A stretch of 64,000 bases of DNA from Axinella damicornis (GCA_963931865.1 OZ007508.1:12460781-12524780); one strand, 5' to 3'; counted from the first letter of the stretch, positions 34,501 through 42,545 are shown. Numbers and translations are program-made. The notes: a model not told the origin generated them from the letters alone.

Positions 34501-37500
34501 TAGGGTCGAGCACGGGGTACTCCCATAGTCCCAGTTCCCAAAAAGGATGGGAATATCAGGATTTGTGGGGATTTCAAGGTCACATTGAATCCAGCCTTAC
34601 AAGTGGAGCAATACCCCCTGCCAAAGCCAAGTGATCTCCTGGCAAGCCTGTCAGGTGGGCAGAAGTTTACAAAACTTGATCTGTCCTCTGCATATCATCA
34701 GTTGCCGCTGGATGAGGAGTCGAGCAAACTTGTCGCCATCAATACCCACAAGGGTGTCTATGAGTACACTCGACTTCCTTTTAGCGCCGGCGCTTTTTAC
34801 GCGCAAGTGGAAAAGGAAGCGCTCTCCTTAGTATTTGAATCCGAAAATTCCATAACTATCTGTACGGTCGACCCTTCACACTCGTCACTGACCATAAACC
34901 ACTCACTGCCATTCTAGGCCCCAAGCGTGGTATCCCTCCTTTGGCTGCGGCAAGAATGCAAAGGTGGGCCTTGCTGTTGTCAGCCTATACATATGACATT
35001 CTGTTCCGACCAACTCACAGGCATGGAAATGCTGATTGCCTCTCGCGTTTGCCTCTGAGTGACAGCTCACAGACGGATATTCCAGACGATTCCTCAGTGT
35101 TCAATGTGGTCCCGCTTCAATCCAGACTTCAGAGCTAGGGTCCGTAACAGCGGCAGACCCTATACTGAGCAAAGTGTTGAGGAGTGTGCGAAGGGGGTGG
35201 CCAGAGAGAATTCCTGAAGCAGTGCGTCCGTATTGGCATAAGCGTGCAGAGTTGACGATAGAGGGAAATTGTATCCTGTGGGGAGTACGCGTACTGACCT
35301 CTCCGGGAACGAGTCGTGCGAGAGCTACATCGAGGCCATCCGGGAATAGTTAGGATGAAATCCCTGGCACGTAGCCACGTCTGGTGGCCTGTGATCGACA
35401 ACTGTGCCAAAGCCTGCAGGGATTGCCAAGCTATCAAGAATGCACCACCCAAGGCCCCACTTCACCCATGGGAATGGCCAACAGCACCCTGGAAACGCAT
35501 CCATGTGGACTTTGCGGGACCAGTAGACGGGAAGATGCTACTCATCACAACAGATGCTCAATCAAAGTGGCCCGAGGTGTGCGTGATGAACAGTACAACA
35601 GCTGCAAGAACCATCGCAGCCCTGAGGAACATGTTTGCTCGCTACGTATGGGATACCAAAGCAAATGGTGAGTGACAATGGGCCTCAATTCGTCGCTGAA
35701 GAAATGCGTCAGTTCCTAGCTACAAACGGTGTGAAGCACCTCCGCTCTGCACCATACCACCCAGCTACTAATGGAGCAGCGGAGAGACTGGTTCAAACTG
35801 TCAAATGTGCACTGAAGGCAGGCCACGAACGTGGTGTTCCCTTGGAGAAGACTCTGGCAACCTTCCTGCTTCAGTATCGCACAACACCCGCATGCCACTA
35901 AGGAGTTTCTCCTGCCTCACTTTTCATGGGACGTGATCTCCGCACTCGTCTGGACCTACTCAAGCCTGATGTTGGTGCACAGGTCCGTAGGCAGCAGGGC
36001 TGCCAGAAGATGTATCATGACCTGCACAGTCGCACGAGAGAATTTGCAGTTGGCCAGACTGTTTGGACTCGCAACATGAGAGAAGGGCCTCGTTGGGTAC
36101 CTGGTTCTGTAGTCGAGAAACTTGGCCCTGTCTCCTTCCTAGTCCGTGTGAGCAGTGGCGAGTTGTGGCGAAGGCACGTTGACCACATCCGTGAGGGTGG
36201 GGTATCGCCTCCAGGCACCCAAGGCTCTCATGGCCAGGATGTGCCTGGTTCCAAGGACTCACAGAGTCAAGAGGATGACACATTTCTGTTGGTGCCCTTC
36301 CCCACCACACCGGTGGTGTCGTCAGAGCCGGAGGTCTCGGTTGTGACCTCAACAGATTCTGAGTCTGCTTCCAAGAACAGCAGGCCTTCCACAGAGCCAC
36401 ATTACCCATCTCGGGTTCGCTGTCGTCCCAAGCGTTTCATGTGAGTACTGAGAAAACGTGACTTTTTCCTATCTAAGAAGGGAGGAATGTGATGTATTGC
36501 TTGTACTGTGTATGCATGCTTATTAATGCTGATTTATTACCCCGCGCGCGCATGCGCGAAGCGGGGTTAAGCAATCGGTTTTGTCCGTCTGTCTGTCTGT
36601 CAGTCGTCTGTCAGGCAAAAAAAATTGAAATCTACTCTCATAAACCATCGAAATGGAGTCAAACAATAGCAAATAGCAAAAAACTGCTCTATGTGTACCT
36701 GACTGAAGTCAAGGCGCTCTGTTTTGCTGTATTTCGGCTATTCCTACTTTTCATAACTATTCATAACATTGGCTCCACCTCTTCGTGACTTGAAGAACAG
36801 GACACGCAGTGCATTTGGAAACTTCATGCTTCGAGATGACCGCTAGGAAACAGTGCTTTCTCACGATCTATGTACTTCACAGACATCATGGCTATTGTTT
36901 CGGCTGTTTTTTCCAGCTATTTCCTATTATTCGTAACATTTGGCCCCACCTCTCGGGCGCGGGCCAGCTTCACAATATAGTATATACGGTAAGCGGTCAC
37001 TCCCACACCTTGGATATGGCCATACACGAACAGATAGCAGCCCTGTTCGATGCGCATCGGCAGAGATGTCACGTCGATTGTAGCTGCACTGCATGCATCC
37101 TGGCCTGACGTTCAGCGCGGGGTATGTGTTCTATGAACACCTCTAGTTGTGCACATGTGCTGTTCTTCTGTGGTTGTTGTAATTCGGTTGCGATCGCCAT
37201 GCTGCATGTGTTTGTTGTATCTGATCTTTACGACTGATAATCATACAGTGTCCAATAGTTAGGATGTATACGTATAAGGACTGTACGTATGATGTCCCGA
37301 CCCCCTAGGTTCGTATACTCCACAACAATTTCACCATGATGGCTGTTTGTTGCTGCAGGCATTAGAAGCAGGGGAAGAGCTAGAATATACGGATGCCGTA
37401 CAAGCACTATGCATGCATGTAGATTCCAGCAATTCCCATACTTTGTACTGCTTTTTGGTGTCAGCAAGACACAAGCCACCGTTAGCCTCATTCCCAAGCC

Positions 37501-40500
37501 CCGCCCAGCTTTTCGTTGCTTGCAGTATGGAAAAGTGGGAGAGGGCCTGGTATCTTTCCTCGTAGAAGCATGACATAATCAAGAAATGCCCAAAATGGAA
37601 ATGCGAAGTTTCGCATATTGTTCAACCAAATATGCATTCAACACTTGGCATGCACCCCCGCTAGCTAGATACGCATGGCATGTCACCTAGTACCTGAGCC
37701 CATCTTGCTGTTCTGAGCTACAGTGCGCCCATGTTCAATCAAACCCTTTCTACCATCCTTTCTATCCCGATGTCACTCACGTGAGGAATGATATCAGGCC
37801 CTCCCCCACTTTTCCGCACTGCAAGTGACGTAAAGCTGGGCGGGGTATGGGAACAAGGCTAAGCTATCATCTGGTTATTTGACTAAACTATGGGAGACAT
37901 TCAGCCATGTGAAGTGCTTGAAGCAGCCATCATGGTGAAGGTTAATTGATCGTGGAACAGACGGGTGTGGAGCAGCCTTGTACCCAGGCTTTCCATCCAA
38001 GATTTGCCTCACAGCATCGGAGACAACTCTGGTATGGAAACCTAGTCTTGGGGCACAATGTGGCTTCCTCCCCAGCTGAGCAGGAGCATCCGATGATTCT
38101 GATAATTGACAACTTACTCAGTTAGTCTAACCCCTACCTATATAAGTGTGAGCACAAAGGCCCACAAATGGAATGTAGCAACTGCATTTCTGTGCTAACC
38201 TGAGTCCGTCTTGCAAGAAGCTCCAAATAGTCGATGTCAGCCTGGTCAATAATCTGCAGAACGAAACAATGCAATTTCAATTGTATTCACCATTCCATCC
38301 CGGTACTTATTTGTGGCAGGGGACTGACAAGTTTAGCCTTGTACCCAGACCCTCTCACCCGGGTTAGTACTGCAAGCGACAAACGCTAGGGTGAGAAGGC
38401 CTGGGTACGAGGCTATGACAAGTTACCTTGACAGAGTTGTAGATGAGGAAGGAACTGAGCAGTGTAGAGACTGAAAATATCTTAGCATCATAGGTCTCTG
38501 AGATGTTGTTGGCTGCAAACCCTACAGAAACAGACATGTTTATTGTTGAATGTTATGTTGGCCAGGGGATCCCATTCGGAACATGCCAGCTACTGTAGAT
38601 ACATTTCTATACTCTTCAGGAACATGCCAGCTGTCGCAGAACTATACAACTATTTGTATACACTTCAGGAATATGCCATGCAGCTAATGTTTTGACATAA
38701 ATGTCAGTGCCATGGCTAGCTAAGCCGTAACTTAACATTCTCAACTCAAATCAAGTTTGAGCTGTGGTTAAGGCCTTCTAACCTCATTCACAGGCCGTCT
38801 CCCGCTTCGTTTTTAATTGCATACATGACCTTTGAACCCCCGTCAGATAAGCTTGCTCAAAATACACAAGGGACATCAAGGGATCCAGAGATGCCGCCTC
38901 CATGCTAGATCCTCAGTTTGGTGGCCAGGAATGTCGCAACGCTTATCTGACAGGGGTTCAAAGGTCACGTATGCGACTAAAAACAAAGTGGGAGACGGCC
39001 TGGGAATGAGGCTAAAGAAAGACCTTCAGTATCCAGAAAGATAACGGACAGTGGTTCCCCAGTAGGAAGCTGCATCGACATAGGCTACAGGAAGGAAGCA
39101 AAACACAATAATAGGTTGCACACAAGCAGGCCACAGGGCAAGCTGACTACACCAATATGAGGTAGCGTGTAATTACCTCTTAAAGCATGGCACACCAAAC
39201 TGACATGGCTTGGGAATACAAAGAGGAAATATTGTGCTATTCGTTAGAAGATCATTGAGTAGCGTGTGTAAGCAAACCAGAATCATGACCATCTCTTTAC
39301 ATTTTTCCACGAGGTAAACCAACAAAATGTGCATGTGCCATGACGTTGGACTGTTCAGGTAGTACGCAAGACTTTTCACCCACGCAGAGACATCTCAACT
39401 TTGTACTGTCGCACTTTGCAGGTTGGTTGTCCAGTTAGATACATGTAGGCACAAGTTTCCTTGCTAGAAATCATGTAACTATGCCCCCCTTCTCCTTCCT
39501 CTCTCATCTTCCCCCTACTCCTTCGTCCTCCCTCCTTCTTTCCTCCCCTTCTTCCTCTCTCGTTCCCCCCCCCCCCCCCCCCCCCCCCCACCTCCTTCCC
39601 CCTCCCTCCTACTTTCCTCCCCTTCTTGCTCCCTCGTTTCCCTCCACCTCCATCTCCCTCCCTCGTTCTTTCCTCCCCTTCTTGCTCCCTTGTTTCCCCC
39701 AACTCCTCCCTCCCTCCATCTTTCCTTCCCTTCTGGCTCCCTTGTCTCCCCCCACTGTTACATGTACCACCATCAGAAGTAAATACATGCATACACGCTT
39801 CCCATACAAACAAAAACGGCTACAAACCTTTCCCCACATCCATATACCCATGGTCTGTGGCCTGACAGTGGGACCAATACCAAACCCAGCCCGAGTCTTT
39901 CCCATGAGCTGATTGAGCAGGAAGGACTTCCCGGAGTGGAACTTCCCCACAACAGCCACCACTGCAACGGCTGTTTTGATGTGGTACAAGTGCTTGATAT
40001 TCTGTCCAATCAGCTCCAGTTTTCTGTGCTTGTTGGGGTCCGGTCGGACCAGCTGCAGAGGCCTGTCTGGTAGCATCTCCGTGTGGGTAGAAGGCTTACT
40101 GGGAGGTTCAACATCGATAGGGGGTTCTTCAGGATCAACACGACTGCGTTCTTCAACATGGGCGAGATTCTCGTGTCTTTCCAACCCCACACCATTCTCA
40201 TCTTGTTCAGTATCACGATTATCCACCTTCCCTGCATTCTCTCTTTCATTAGAAGTCTTGTCATTCTCTGGTAATTCATTTTCAGGCGACACTGAATGGG
40301 AGCACTGCACTAGAGTGATTGGTATGGAGAAAGGGGAAGAAGGAAGTTTAACAGTTACTGTGGTGCGTGAGCGGGTCAAAGGAACAAGAATTGAACATGG
40401 GAATTCAAACTGAGCTATAAGTGCACACTATAGTGTATGGGAGTGTTAACTTCTGATAGATCACCCATGCTTAGGCTTGGTTTATCAAAACCATTATTAG

Positions 40501-41101
40501 TTAAATGCATATACGTAGCATGTGGAAGGTATTAGGTATTTCAGCCTACAGTCAGTCTGGAAGTCCATCGTTGAAAGGAGTGCATGAATGTGCAGCAATA
40601 CACATGGCCATAGTACACGTGTTTGTTTCCTTGTTCGTGTTGGGCGGGTGCCAGGATGTTTTAAATTGTTGAACTGGAATGGTGCAATGGACTATGGGAT
40701 TGATTATCACAAAAAGGTCTATAAACATGTTTCCATAGCAGTACCACCTCTGCTGTGTTTAACACACTCATAGCCAGCTCTGCCTTGTACTGGACTGCAT
40801 TAGGGGTCAAAGGTCATGTGCGCAGCTTTAAGACTTGTTCTGCACATAGTTAGCAGCCTTATCTGCAACAGAGACTCTTCTGAGGTCTGACAGAGTGGAA
40901 AGGGGCAAAAGAAGCTACATTGTAGAGCCCAGTGTGAAATCGTGCTATCTGCATGCTGTACACAAAATTGCATAGTCCATTCCATTACAGTCCATATCTA
41001 GTTTGGTTCCCAGACTTCTGTGTTTCGTTTCTGGGATGGGTGGGTGGGGGGTAGTCTTGCGGGCCAGACGTTCACAGCGTGCGGACGTCTGGCCCGTGAG
41101 A

Positions 41102-41139
<38 letters not shown>

Positions 41140-41420
41140 GACGGAAGGGTCTGGGAACCAAACTAGTCCACCAGCAATTAGAGACACCCTGGGTGCCAGC
41201 AAGTAATAATTTACTGTAGAATAGGAACCACTCAGACGACGCTCCAAAATGACTATGCTACAACACACACCCCTATCATCTGACAAAGGTGAGTGGATTC
41301 AAACTAACCATATTCATCCAAATTATCTCCATCATATATACACCCACACACATTAGTTCCAGTCTACATACCTCCAAGGCAAAGGGTCAAGAGAAGGAGT
41401 ATTCCAGTGCCTCTCCACAT
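9944..41420 (-). CDS. guanylate-binding-protein-type large GTPase with predicted signal peptide, 26 exons
   Basis: Exons (minus): 41420-41372, 40309-39828, 39084-39024, 38521-38427, 38253-38200, 31568-31482, 26452-26338, 19169-19093, 18664-18571, 18015-17936, 17377-17266, 16815-16790, 16070-16036, 15894-15765, 15449-15346, 14542-14482, 13883-13793, 13390-13293, 13221-13153, 13084-13010, 12877-12792, 12726-12678, 12557-12507, 12019-11957, 11472-11389, 10144-9944. All joins fit in phase: 2529 nt, 842 residues. MWRGTGILLLLTLCLG begins a signal peptide. An acidic linker precedes the P-loop GKFHSGKS (138-145) and LDTEG (194-198). The usual RD guanine-contact motif reads QD (279-280). The segment ITGPELATLL matches the start of the GBP helical domain. 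The C-terminus (821-842) is hydrophobic, ending CQWLYWLFVGGNA. GBP/atlastin GTPases remodel membranes or pathogen vacuoles from the cytosol; a secretory location would be unusual. Exon 7 has a second donor 5 nt downstream. Confidence 0.85.
12078..12396. mobile_element. MITE with GGTGGTCACTCCAATA-type inverted ends
   Basis: About 25-bp imperfect inverted ends (AAGGGGTGGTCACTCCAATA against its complement near 12372-12396) bound about 320 bp in a GBP-gene intron. The interior repeats the phrase GACCATCCAAAACTG. It resembles the elements at 30591 and 41903 in its start and in the word CGACCGGGGTCA. Confidence 0.65.
13490..13765. mobile_element. repeat with CTACCAGGAG end, related to 58692-59183
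   Basis: Starts near GCACTCCCAGTAGGGG and ends CCCCTACCAGGAGG. It shares the phrases ATGGCGGCC, GGGAAGACAAGA and CAGCGATCACGG with the insertion at 58692-59183. Lies in a GBP-gene intron. Confidence 0.5.
13935..14430. mobile_element. repeat family with a 30-bp internal minisatellite
   Basis: The core holds about eight units of roughly 30 bp containing GAAGCGGACGCAATCGGGG followed by AGCAGCAG. One end carries repeated GAGCGAAGC words. Copies of the same family lie at about 49815-50290, 57315-57775 and 58225-58690 with different unit numbers and orientation. Confidence 0.75.
14583..15240. repeat. (TCAG)n microsatellite, about 400 bp, inside a repeat copy
   Basis: TCAG/GTGTCAG units run from about 14640 to 15045. 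The flanks resemble the element at 36540-37146: that element has a short GTCTGTCTGTC tract near its left end and ends with a word like GGGGTATGTGTTCT then CACCTCTAG, as near 15210-15235. The array is probably an expansion of that tract. Open frames here are repeat artefacts. Confidence 0.75.
16112..16158. mobile_element. short foldback of the TAGCCTCGTTCCCAGGC family
   Basis: TAGCCTCATTCCCAGGCTC pairs with GAGCCTGCATGGGAACGAGGC around a short loop, in a GBP-gene intron. Confidence 0.65.
16526..16566. repeat. poly(G) run, 41 nt
   Basis: An uninterrupted G homopolymer flanked by GGGGC on both sides, in a GBP-gene intron. Exact length may be unreliable because homopolymers are error-prone in assemblies. 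Confidence 0.8.
17060..17235. repeat. interspersed repeat, inverted relative to 30880-31350
   Basis: The reverse complement closely matches parts of 30880-31350, for example GTTCAGTTGCGAGTGA and GTATTGCAAGCACGCG-type words. Lies in the GBP-gene intron beside exon 17377-17266. Confidence 0.6.
18747..18823 (+). repeat. tRNA-like sequence, probable SINE head or tRNA pseudogene
   Basis: TGGCTTAGTGTTAAGAGCA resembles an A box and GGATTCGAATCC a B box. A perfect TCTGA/TCAGA anticodon stem holds loop CTAGTAT (anticodon AGT, Thr). The acceptor ends do not pair and the T stem has a mismatch, so this is not a working tRNA. Spacing fits a tRNA-derived SINE promoter. Confidence 0.5.
18906..19021. mobile_element. 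116-bp MITE of the TAGCCTCGTTCCCAGGC family
   Basis: Near-perfect inverted repeat: TAGCCTTGTTCCCAGGCTCC at the left and its complement at the right, arms about 45 bp with a short loop. Confidence 0.8.
20560..21212 (-). pseudogene. cysteine-rich, RING-like reading frame, unidentified
   Basis: Minus-strand frame 21212-20973 ends in RCPICMDVYWCPVHLQC then LVCATCC, a C-x2-C...C...C-x2-C pattern like a degenerate RING or zinc-binding module, followed by a stop. A second minus frame at 20769-20560 is open but unrecognised. Both sit in the largest downstream intron of the GBP-like gene and are probably transposon remnants. Confidence 0.25.
21309..21831. mobile_element. MITE with ACCGTATATCGGG inverted ends
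   Basis: ACCGTATATCGGGTAATTTTC at the left and its near-complement ending at 21831 bound 523 bp. The same end type (ACCGTAT...ATACGGT) occurs at 56737-57287. Confidence 0.75.
21950..22475. mobile_element. foldback element next to the 33-bp satellite
   Basis: Arms pair across about 130 bp: GCTTGTCCAGAGCAAGGGTG at 22001 against its near-complement ending near 22305, with further pairing outward through CACGTTCACGTT-type words and inward to GCTAGCA. The left flank already contains GAGTTCGCGCGAATG, a satellite-like word. Confidence 0.6.
22835..24120. repeat. 33-bp palindromic satellite array with higher-order repeat
   Basis: About 38 units containing GTTCGCGAACGCTGCGTTCG plus CAGACCGTCCAGA, 33 bp each, with truncated units. 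A block of about 170 bp at 23189-23360 recurs almost exactly at 23698-23870 and in part near 23895, so there is a higher-order period of about 510 bp. Because 33 is a multiple of three and the unit is self-complementary, four frames stay open for hundreds of codons; these are not genes. Confidence 0.9.
24800..25738 (-). CDS. possible small two-exon nested gene, hydrophobic product
   Basis: Exon 1 (25738-25657) starts at an ATG in good context (GAAAATGGC), reads MAFFTLCSSSDVISLLEDGE and ends at AG/GTAAGTAAG. Exon 2 (25005-24800) joins in phase and ends at TAA, giving 95 residues rich in aromatic and hydrophobic residues (for example WYVPPVPWLCYNEHLLEP). It lies in an intron of the GBP-like gene on the same strand. 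No family was recognised. A second frame of the same exon is also open and hydrophobic, so the frame choice rests on splice phase alone. Confidence 0.3.
25045..25482 (+). other. open frame of 145 codons, unidentified
   Basis: Plus-strand frame with an acidic duplicated motif GEDSDHELGEDSDHEL followed by a hydrophobic stretch. No family was recognised and no promoter seen; possibly a transposon remnant. It lies antisense in the intron of the small nested gene. Confidence 0.2.
25795..25985. repeat. diverged copies of the 33-bp satellite
   Basis: Five to six decayed units of the satellite at 22835, for example CCATCCAGAGTTTGCGAACG, just upstream of the possible nested gene's first exon. Confidence 0.8.
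26460..27116. other. GBP-gene intron, nothing recognised
   Basis: No coding, RNA or inverted-repeat structure recognised in this stretch. Confidence 0.4.
27117..27355. repeat. direct repeat, copy 1 of a pair
   Basis: About 240 bp containing AAAATTGCGCACCCGAGTCT, CTGTGCCAGGTAAGTTAAC and CTTGTGGGTTTC. A diverged copy in the same orientation lies at 29398-29660. Possibly a dispersed element or a duplicated transposon exon, given the shared donor-like CAG/GTAAGT. Confidence 0.7.
28495..28596. mobile_element. 102-bp foldback MITE, TAGCCTCGTTCCCAGGC family
   Basis: TCCTCGTTCCCAGGCC...GGTCTGGGAACGAGGA ends, with inner arms around CGGTTGCACTCACGAAAGAA and the complement. Confidence 0.8.
28885..29005 (+). 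pseudogene. transposon-derived exon remnant (basic RRRK/AKRLKEFLERK motif)
   Basis: Plus-strand reading gives WSRRRKLPPSRVRRNAKRLK then EFLERKR up to a CAG/GTACGTA donor-like site. Basic motifs of this kind recur in uncharacterised transposon proteins; the family is not identified. Confidence 0.3.
29398..29660. repeat. direct repeat, copy 2 of a pair
   Basis: Diverged second copy of the segment at 27117-27355, sharing AAAATTGCGCACCCGAGTCT and the CTGTGCCAGGTAAGTTAAC word. Confidence 0.7.
30591..30857. mobile_element. MITE with GGTGACACTCCCAT inverted ends, copy 1
   Basis: About 45-bp inverted ends containing TAGTCAGAGCTGCGACCGGG. The interior is rich in TTGACC/GGTCAA words. A copy in the opposite orientation is at 41903-42179. 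Confidence 0.85.
30880..31350. repeat. interspersed repeat, relative of 17060-17235
   Basis: Contains segments matching the reverse complement of 17060-17235. It is longer here, and the matching blocks are separated by about 290 bp absent from the other copy. Confidence 0.55.
31647..32379. mobile_element. 733-bp DNA transposon derivative, GGCCTGTCAT inverted ends
   Basis: GGCCTGTCAT...ATGACAGGCC ends with imperfect arms of about 75 bp that include AAAGCGGTC, GTAGAATAATTGGTCCCC and the complements. It has no transposase. It lies about 80 bp upstream (transcript sense) of GBP exon 31568-31482. Confidence 0.75.
33829..34205. mobile_element. insertion between protease and RT of the Ty3 element
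   Basis: The protease/RT linker reading HTVHAHF breaks here and resumes near 34205 with VVKGNSPCLLGRDWL. The insert begins TGTTGATTAATT and reaches CTCAACA near 34195, resembling LTR ends, and contains TATTTAAG near 34000. No clean target duplication was found, so solo LTR is only one possibility. Confidence 0.5.
36540..37146. mobile_element. about 600-bp insertion splitting the 3' LTR
   Basis: Comparison with the 5' LTR shows the 3' LTR interrupted between GCTGATTTATTA and GTTGTGCACATGTG. The insert starts CCCCGCGCGCGCATGCGC, has a GTCTGTCTGTC tract, and ends GCGCGGGGTATGTGTTCT plus CACCTCTA. Related ends occur at 14583-15240 and near 19490-19560. Confidence 0.75.
37478..37862. mobile_element. 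paired half-elements of the CCTCGTTCCCAGGC family
   Basis: TTAGCCTCATTCCCAAGCCC near 37479 and GGGAACAAGGCTAAG near 37850 form the outer ends. Inner words such as CCCGCCCAGCTTT and AAAGCTGGGCGGGG are also complementary, so the whole 385 bp may be one element. Confidence 0.5.
38336..38417. mobile_element. 82-bp MITE, TAGCCTTGTACCCAG ends
   Basis: TAGCCTTGTACCCAGACCCT at the left and GGCCTGGGTACGAGGCTA at the right, about 10 bp from the donor of GBP exon 38521-38427. Confidence 0.75.
38779..39014. mobile_element. MITE carrying a captured Ty3/gypsy integrase fragment
   Basis: Inverted arms of about 72 bp (CTAACCTCATTCACAGGCCG... and complement) surround about 94 bp that read LLKIHKGHQGIQRCRLHAR then SSVWWPGMSQRL on the plus strand. 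That is the HHCC zinc region of a Ty3/gypsy integrase. It ends about 10 bp downstream of the GBP donor at 39024. Confidence 0.75.
39480..39775. repeat. pyrimidine-rich tract with a C25 run
   Basis: CTCCCTCCTTCTTTCC-type words on the plus strand with C25 at 39565-39589. Lies in the first large intron of the GBP-like gene. Long open frames on both strands are artefacts. Confidence 0.85.
40999..41165. mobile_element. MITE with G36 run in its interior
   Basis: TAGTTTGGTTCCCAGAC and GTCTGGGAACCAAACTA ends. The interior holds a GGCCAGACGT...ACGTCTGGCC hairpin and an uninterrupted G run at 41103-41138. Confidence 0.8.
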
Positions 41421-41657
41421 TTTCATGATTTTTGTGCAAACGTGGTATATAGCTTCCCGCTTCATTCGAGGATGCCCCCTTCATTGCAAAAGTTCTGCAT
41501 TTCCATTCCGTTCTGAATAGAGACGAGAAATGCTTTGATGTCTCAAAACAGAGTTTTAACCGCAAAGAACGCGACTGGGTAACTGTCTACTAGTGAACTT
41601 CGCCCTTTTCACGCCGCGGTTCCGAACCGAGTTGCATCCATGTGCTGCGCTGTCACC
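41421..41657. promoter_or_regulatory. candidate bidirectional promoter
   Basis: The 237-bp gap between the GBP-like start codon (minus) and a Kozak-context ATG at 41658 (plus). No TATA box was seen. Confidence 0.35.
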
Positions 41658-41690
41658 ATGGCCAGTCAAGTCAAGTATGATGATACAGAT
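41658..41690 (+). CDS. candidate first coding exon, 11 codons
   Basis: CACCATGG start context, reading MASQVKYDDTD, then a donor GTGAGT. It could be the 5' exon of the F-box/WD40 gene downstream or of another plus-strand gene. No following exon was found before 44506, where only MITEs and repeats are seen. Confidence 0.3.
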
Positions 41691-41902
41691 GTGAGTAGTA
41701 AGCATAGGTAAGTCTTATTGGTACAAGAATAACTCATGAAAGTAAATTTTCGCTTTATCTGAGGTAGGCAAGTGGATAGTCTCAAGTCTGGCCTGCGAGA
41801 CTAGCAAGTGGAGGTGTACACATGACCTAGTCTCGTTCCCAGACCATTGGGAACGAGACTACACATGACCTGTGGCAGAGAGCATGTTCACAGGTCTATA
41901 TA

Positions 41903-42179
41903 CAAGGGGGTGACACTCCCATAGACGCCGTAGTCAGAGCTGCGACCGGGCTTATCGGGGAATCTTGACCCCGTATACTTAGGAAGGGGTGGAGTCACTA
42001 CGCATTCTTCCGCATACTATCGGCGGTCAAGCGGTCAACAACTGAAATACAGTGCAGTCAAACGGTCAAGAGTCTTTTTGTGATGCGGTCAAGTGGTCAA
42101 GTAGCAAAAATGACGGTCAGGATTTCTTGACCCCGGTCGCAGCTCTGACTACGGTGTCAATGGGAGTGTCACCCCCTTG
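41903..42179. mobile_element. MITE with GGTGACACTCCCAT inverted ends, copy 2
   Basis: Inverted relative to the copy at 30591-30857, with the same TAGTCAGAGCTGCGACCGGG arms and TTGACC-rich interior. Confidence 0.85.
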
Positions 42180-42514
42180 ATATACATGTGCAAATCTATG
42201 CACTATAGACCCTCCTCAATCCCCTTGAAAATCCTTGATCAACAATCTTAGCAGAAACTCGTTGGCTTCCTGGTCCCCTAGTCTCGCAGGCCAGACGCTT
42301 TTTCCTGTTTGGGGTGTGGTTGGAAGCACGGAGGGGATAAACAGTCTGATGTATCTTTGCCATACTCCATTGCAATGTGGAATCAAGGGCACACAAATAA
42401 TTGGTAAAAAAAGTCACGTGGGATTTAAGACGCACTATAAATGTCCCCACCCTTTTCATGCTTTTCACGCCACCCCTTTCCATTGCTGTATTGTCTGCAT
42501 TGCTTGTATTTTCA

Positions 42515-42545
42515 CTGATGAGGGCCACTGTATAGTGGCCGAAAC
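42515..42545 (+). ncRNA. hammerhead-like motif (CTGATGA-stem-GAAAC)
   Basis: CTGATGA is followed by a GGCCAC/GTGGCC stem and GAAAC, the two conserved strands of a hammerhead core with a stem II between. One extra G lies before the stem, and a convincing stem I/III was not found. The same arrangement follows Penelope-like coding remnants at 53799 and 63539 (minus). Hammerheads are known from Penelope-like elements; activity here is unproven. Confidence 0.45.

Larger units (their letters stand above)
32540..37240 (+). mobile_element. degenerate Ty3/gypsy LTR retrotransposon
   Basis: The 5' LTR (32540-32713, TGTGATGTATTGCTTG...ATCATAC) is followed by a PBS-like TGGCGACGAGGATTCG. The 3' LTR starts at 36488 after the purine tract AGAAGGGAGGAA and ends near 37240, split by an insertion. 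AGTG flanks both ends as a likely target duplication. In order: gag (32738-33439), CCHC knuckle CYCCGKMGHGQHEC reached by a frameshift, a second knuckle that lost its first Cys, protease VDTGAAVTIL, RT start, RNase H, integrase (HHCC and DNGPQF region, 35316-35901) and an integrase tail to 36444. The RT is fused directly to RNase H, so the palm with YxDD is deleted. Several stops and frameshifts make it inactive. It is antisense in a GBP-gene intron. Confidence 0.9.

Noticed and set aside
35960..36409. 149-codon minus-strand frame
   Set aside because: Antisense shadow of the Ty3 integrase C-terminal region.
32540..37240. Active retrotransposon or endogenous retrovirus
   Set aside because: Frameshifts, an RT palm deletion and two insertions make it inactive, and no envelope-like frame is present.
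39481..39912. Pro-rich plus-strand frame of 143 codons
   Set aside because: Composition effect of the pyrimidine tract; it overlaps the coding exon of the GBP-like gene on the other strand.
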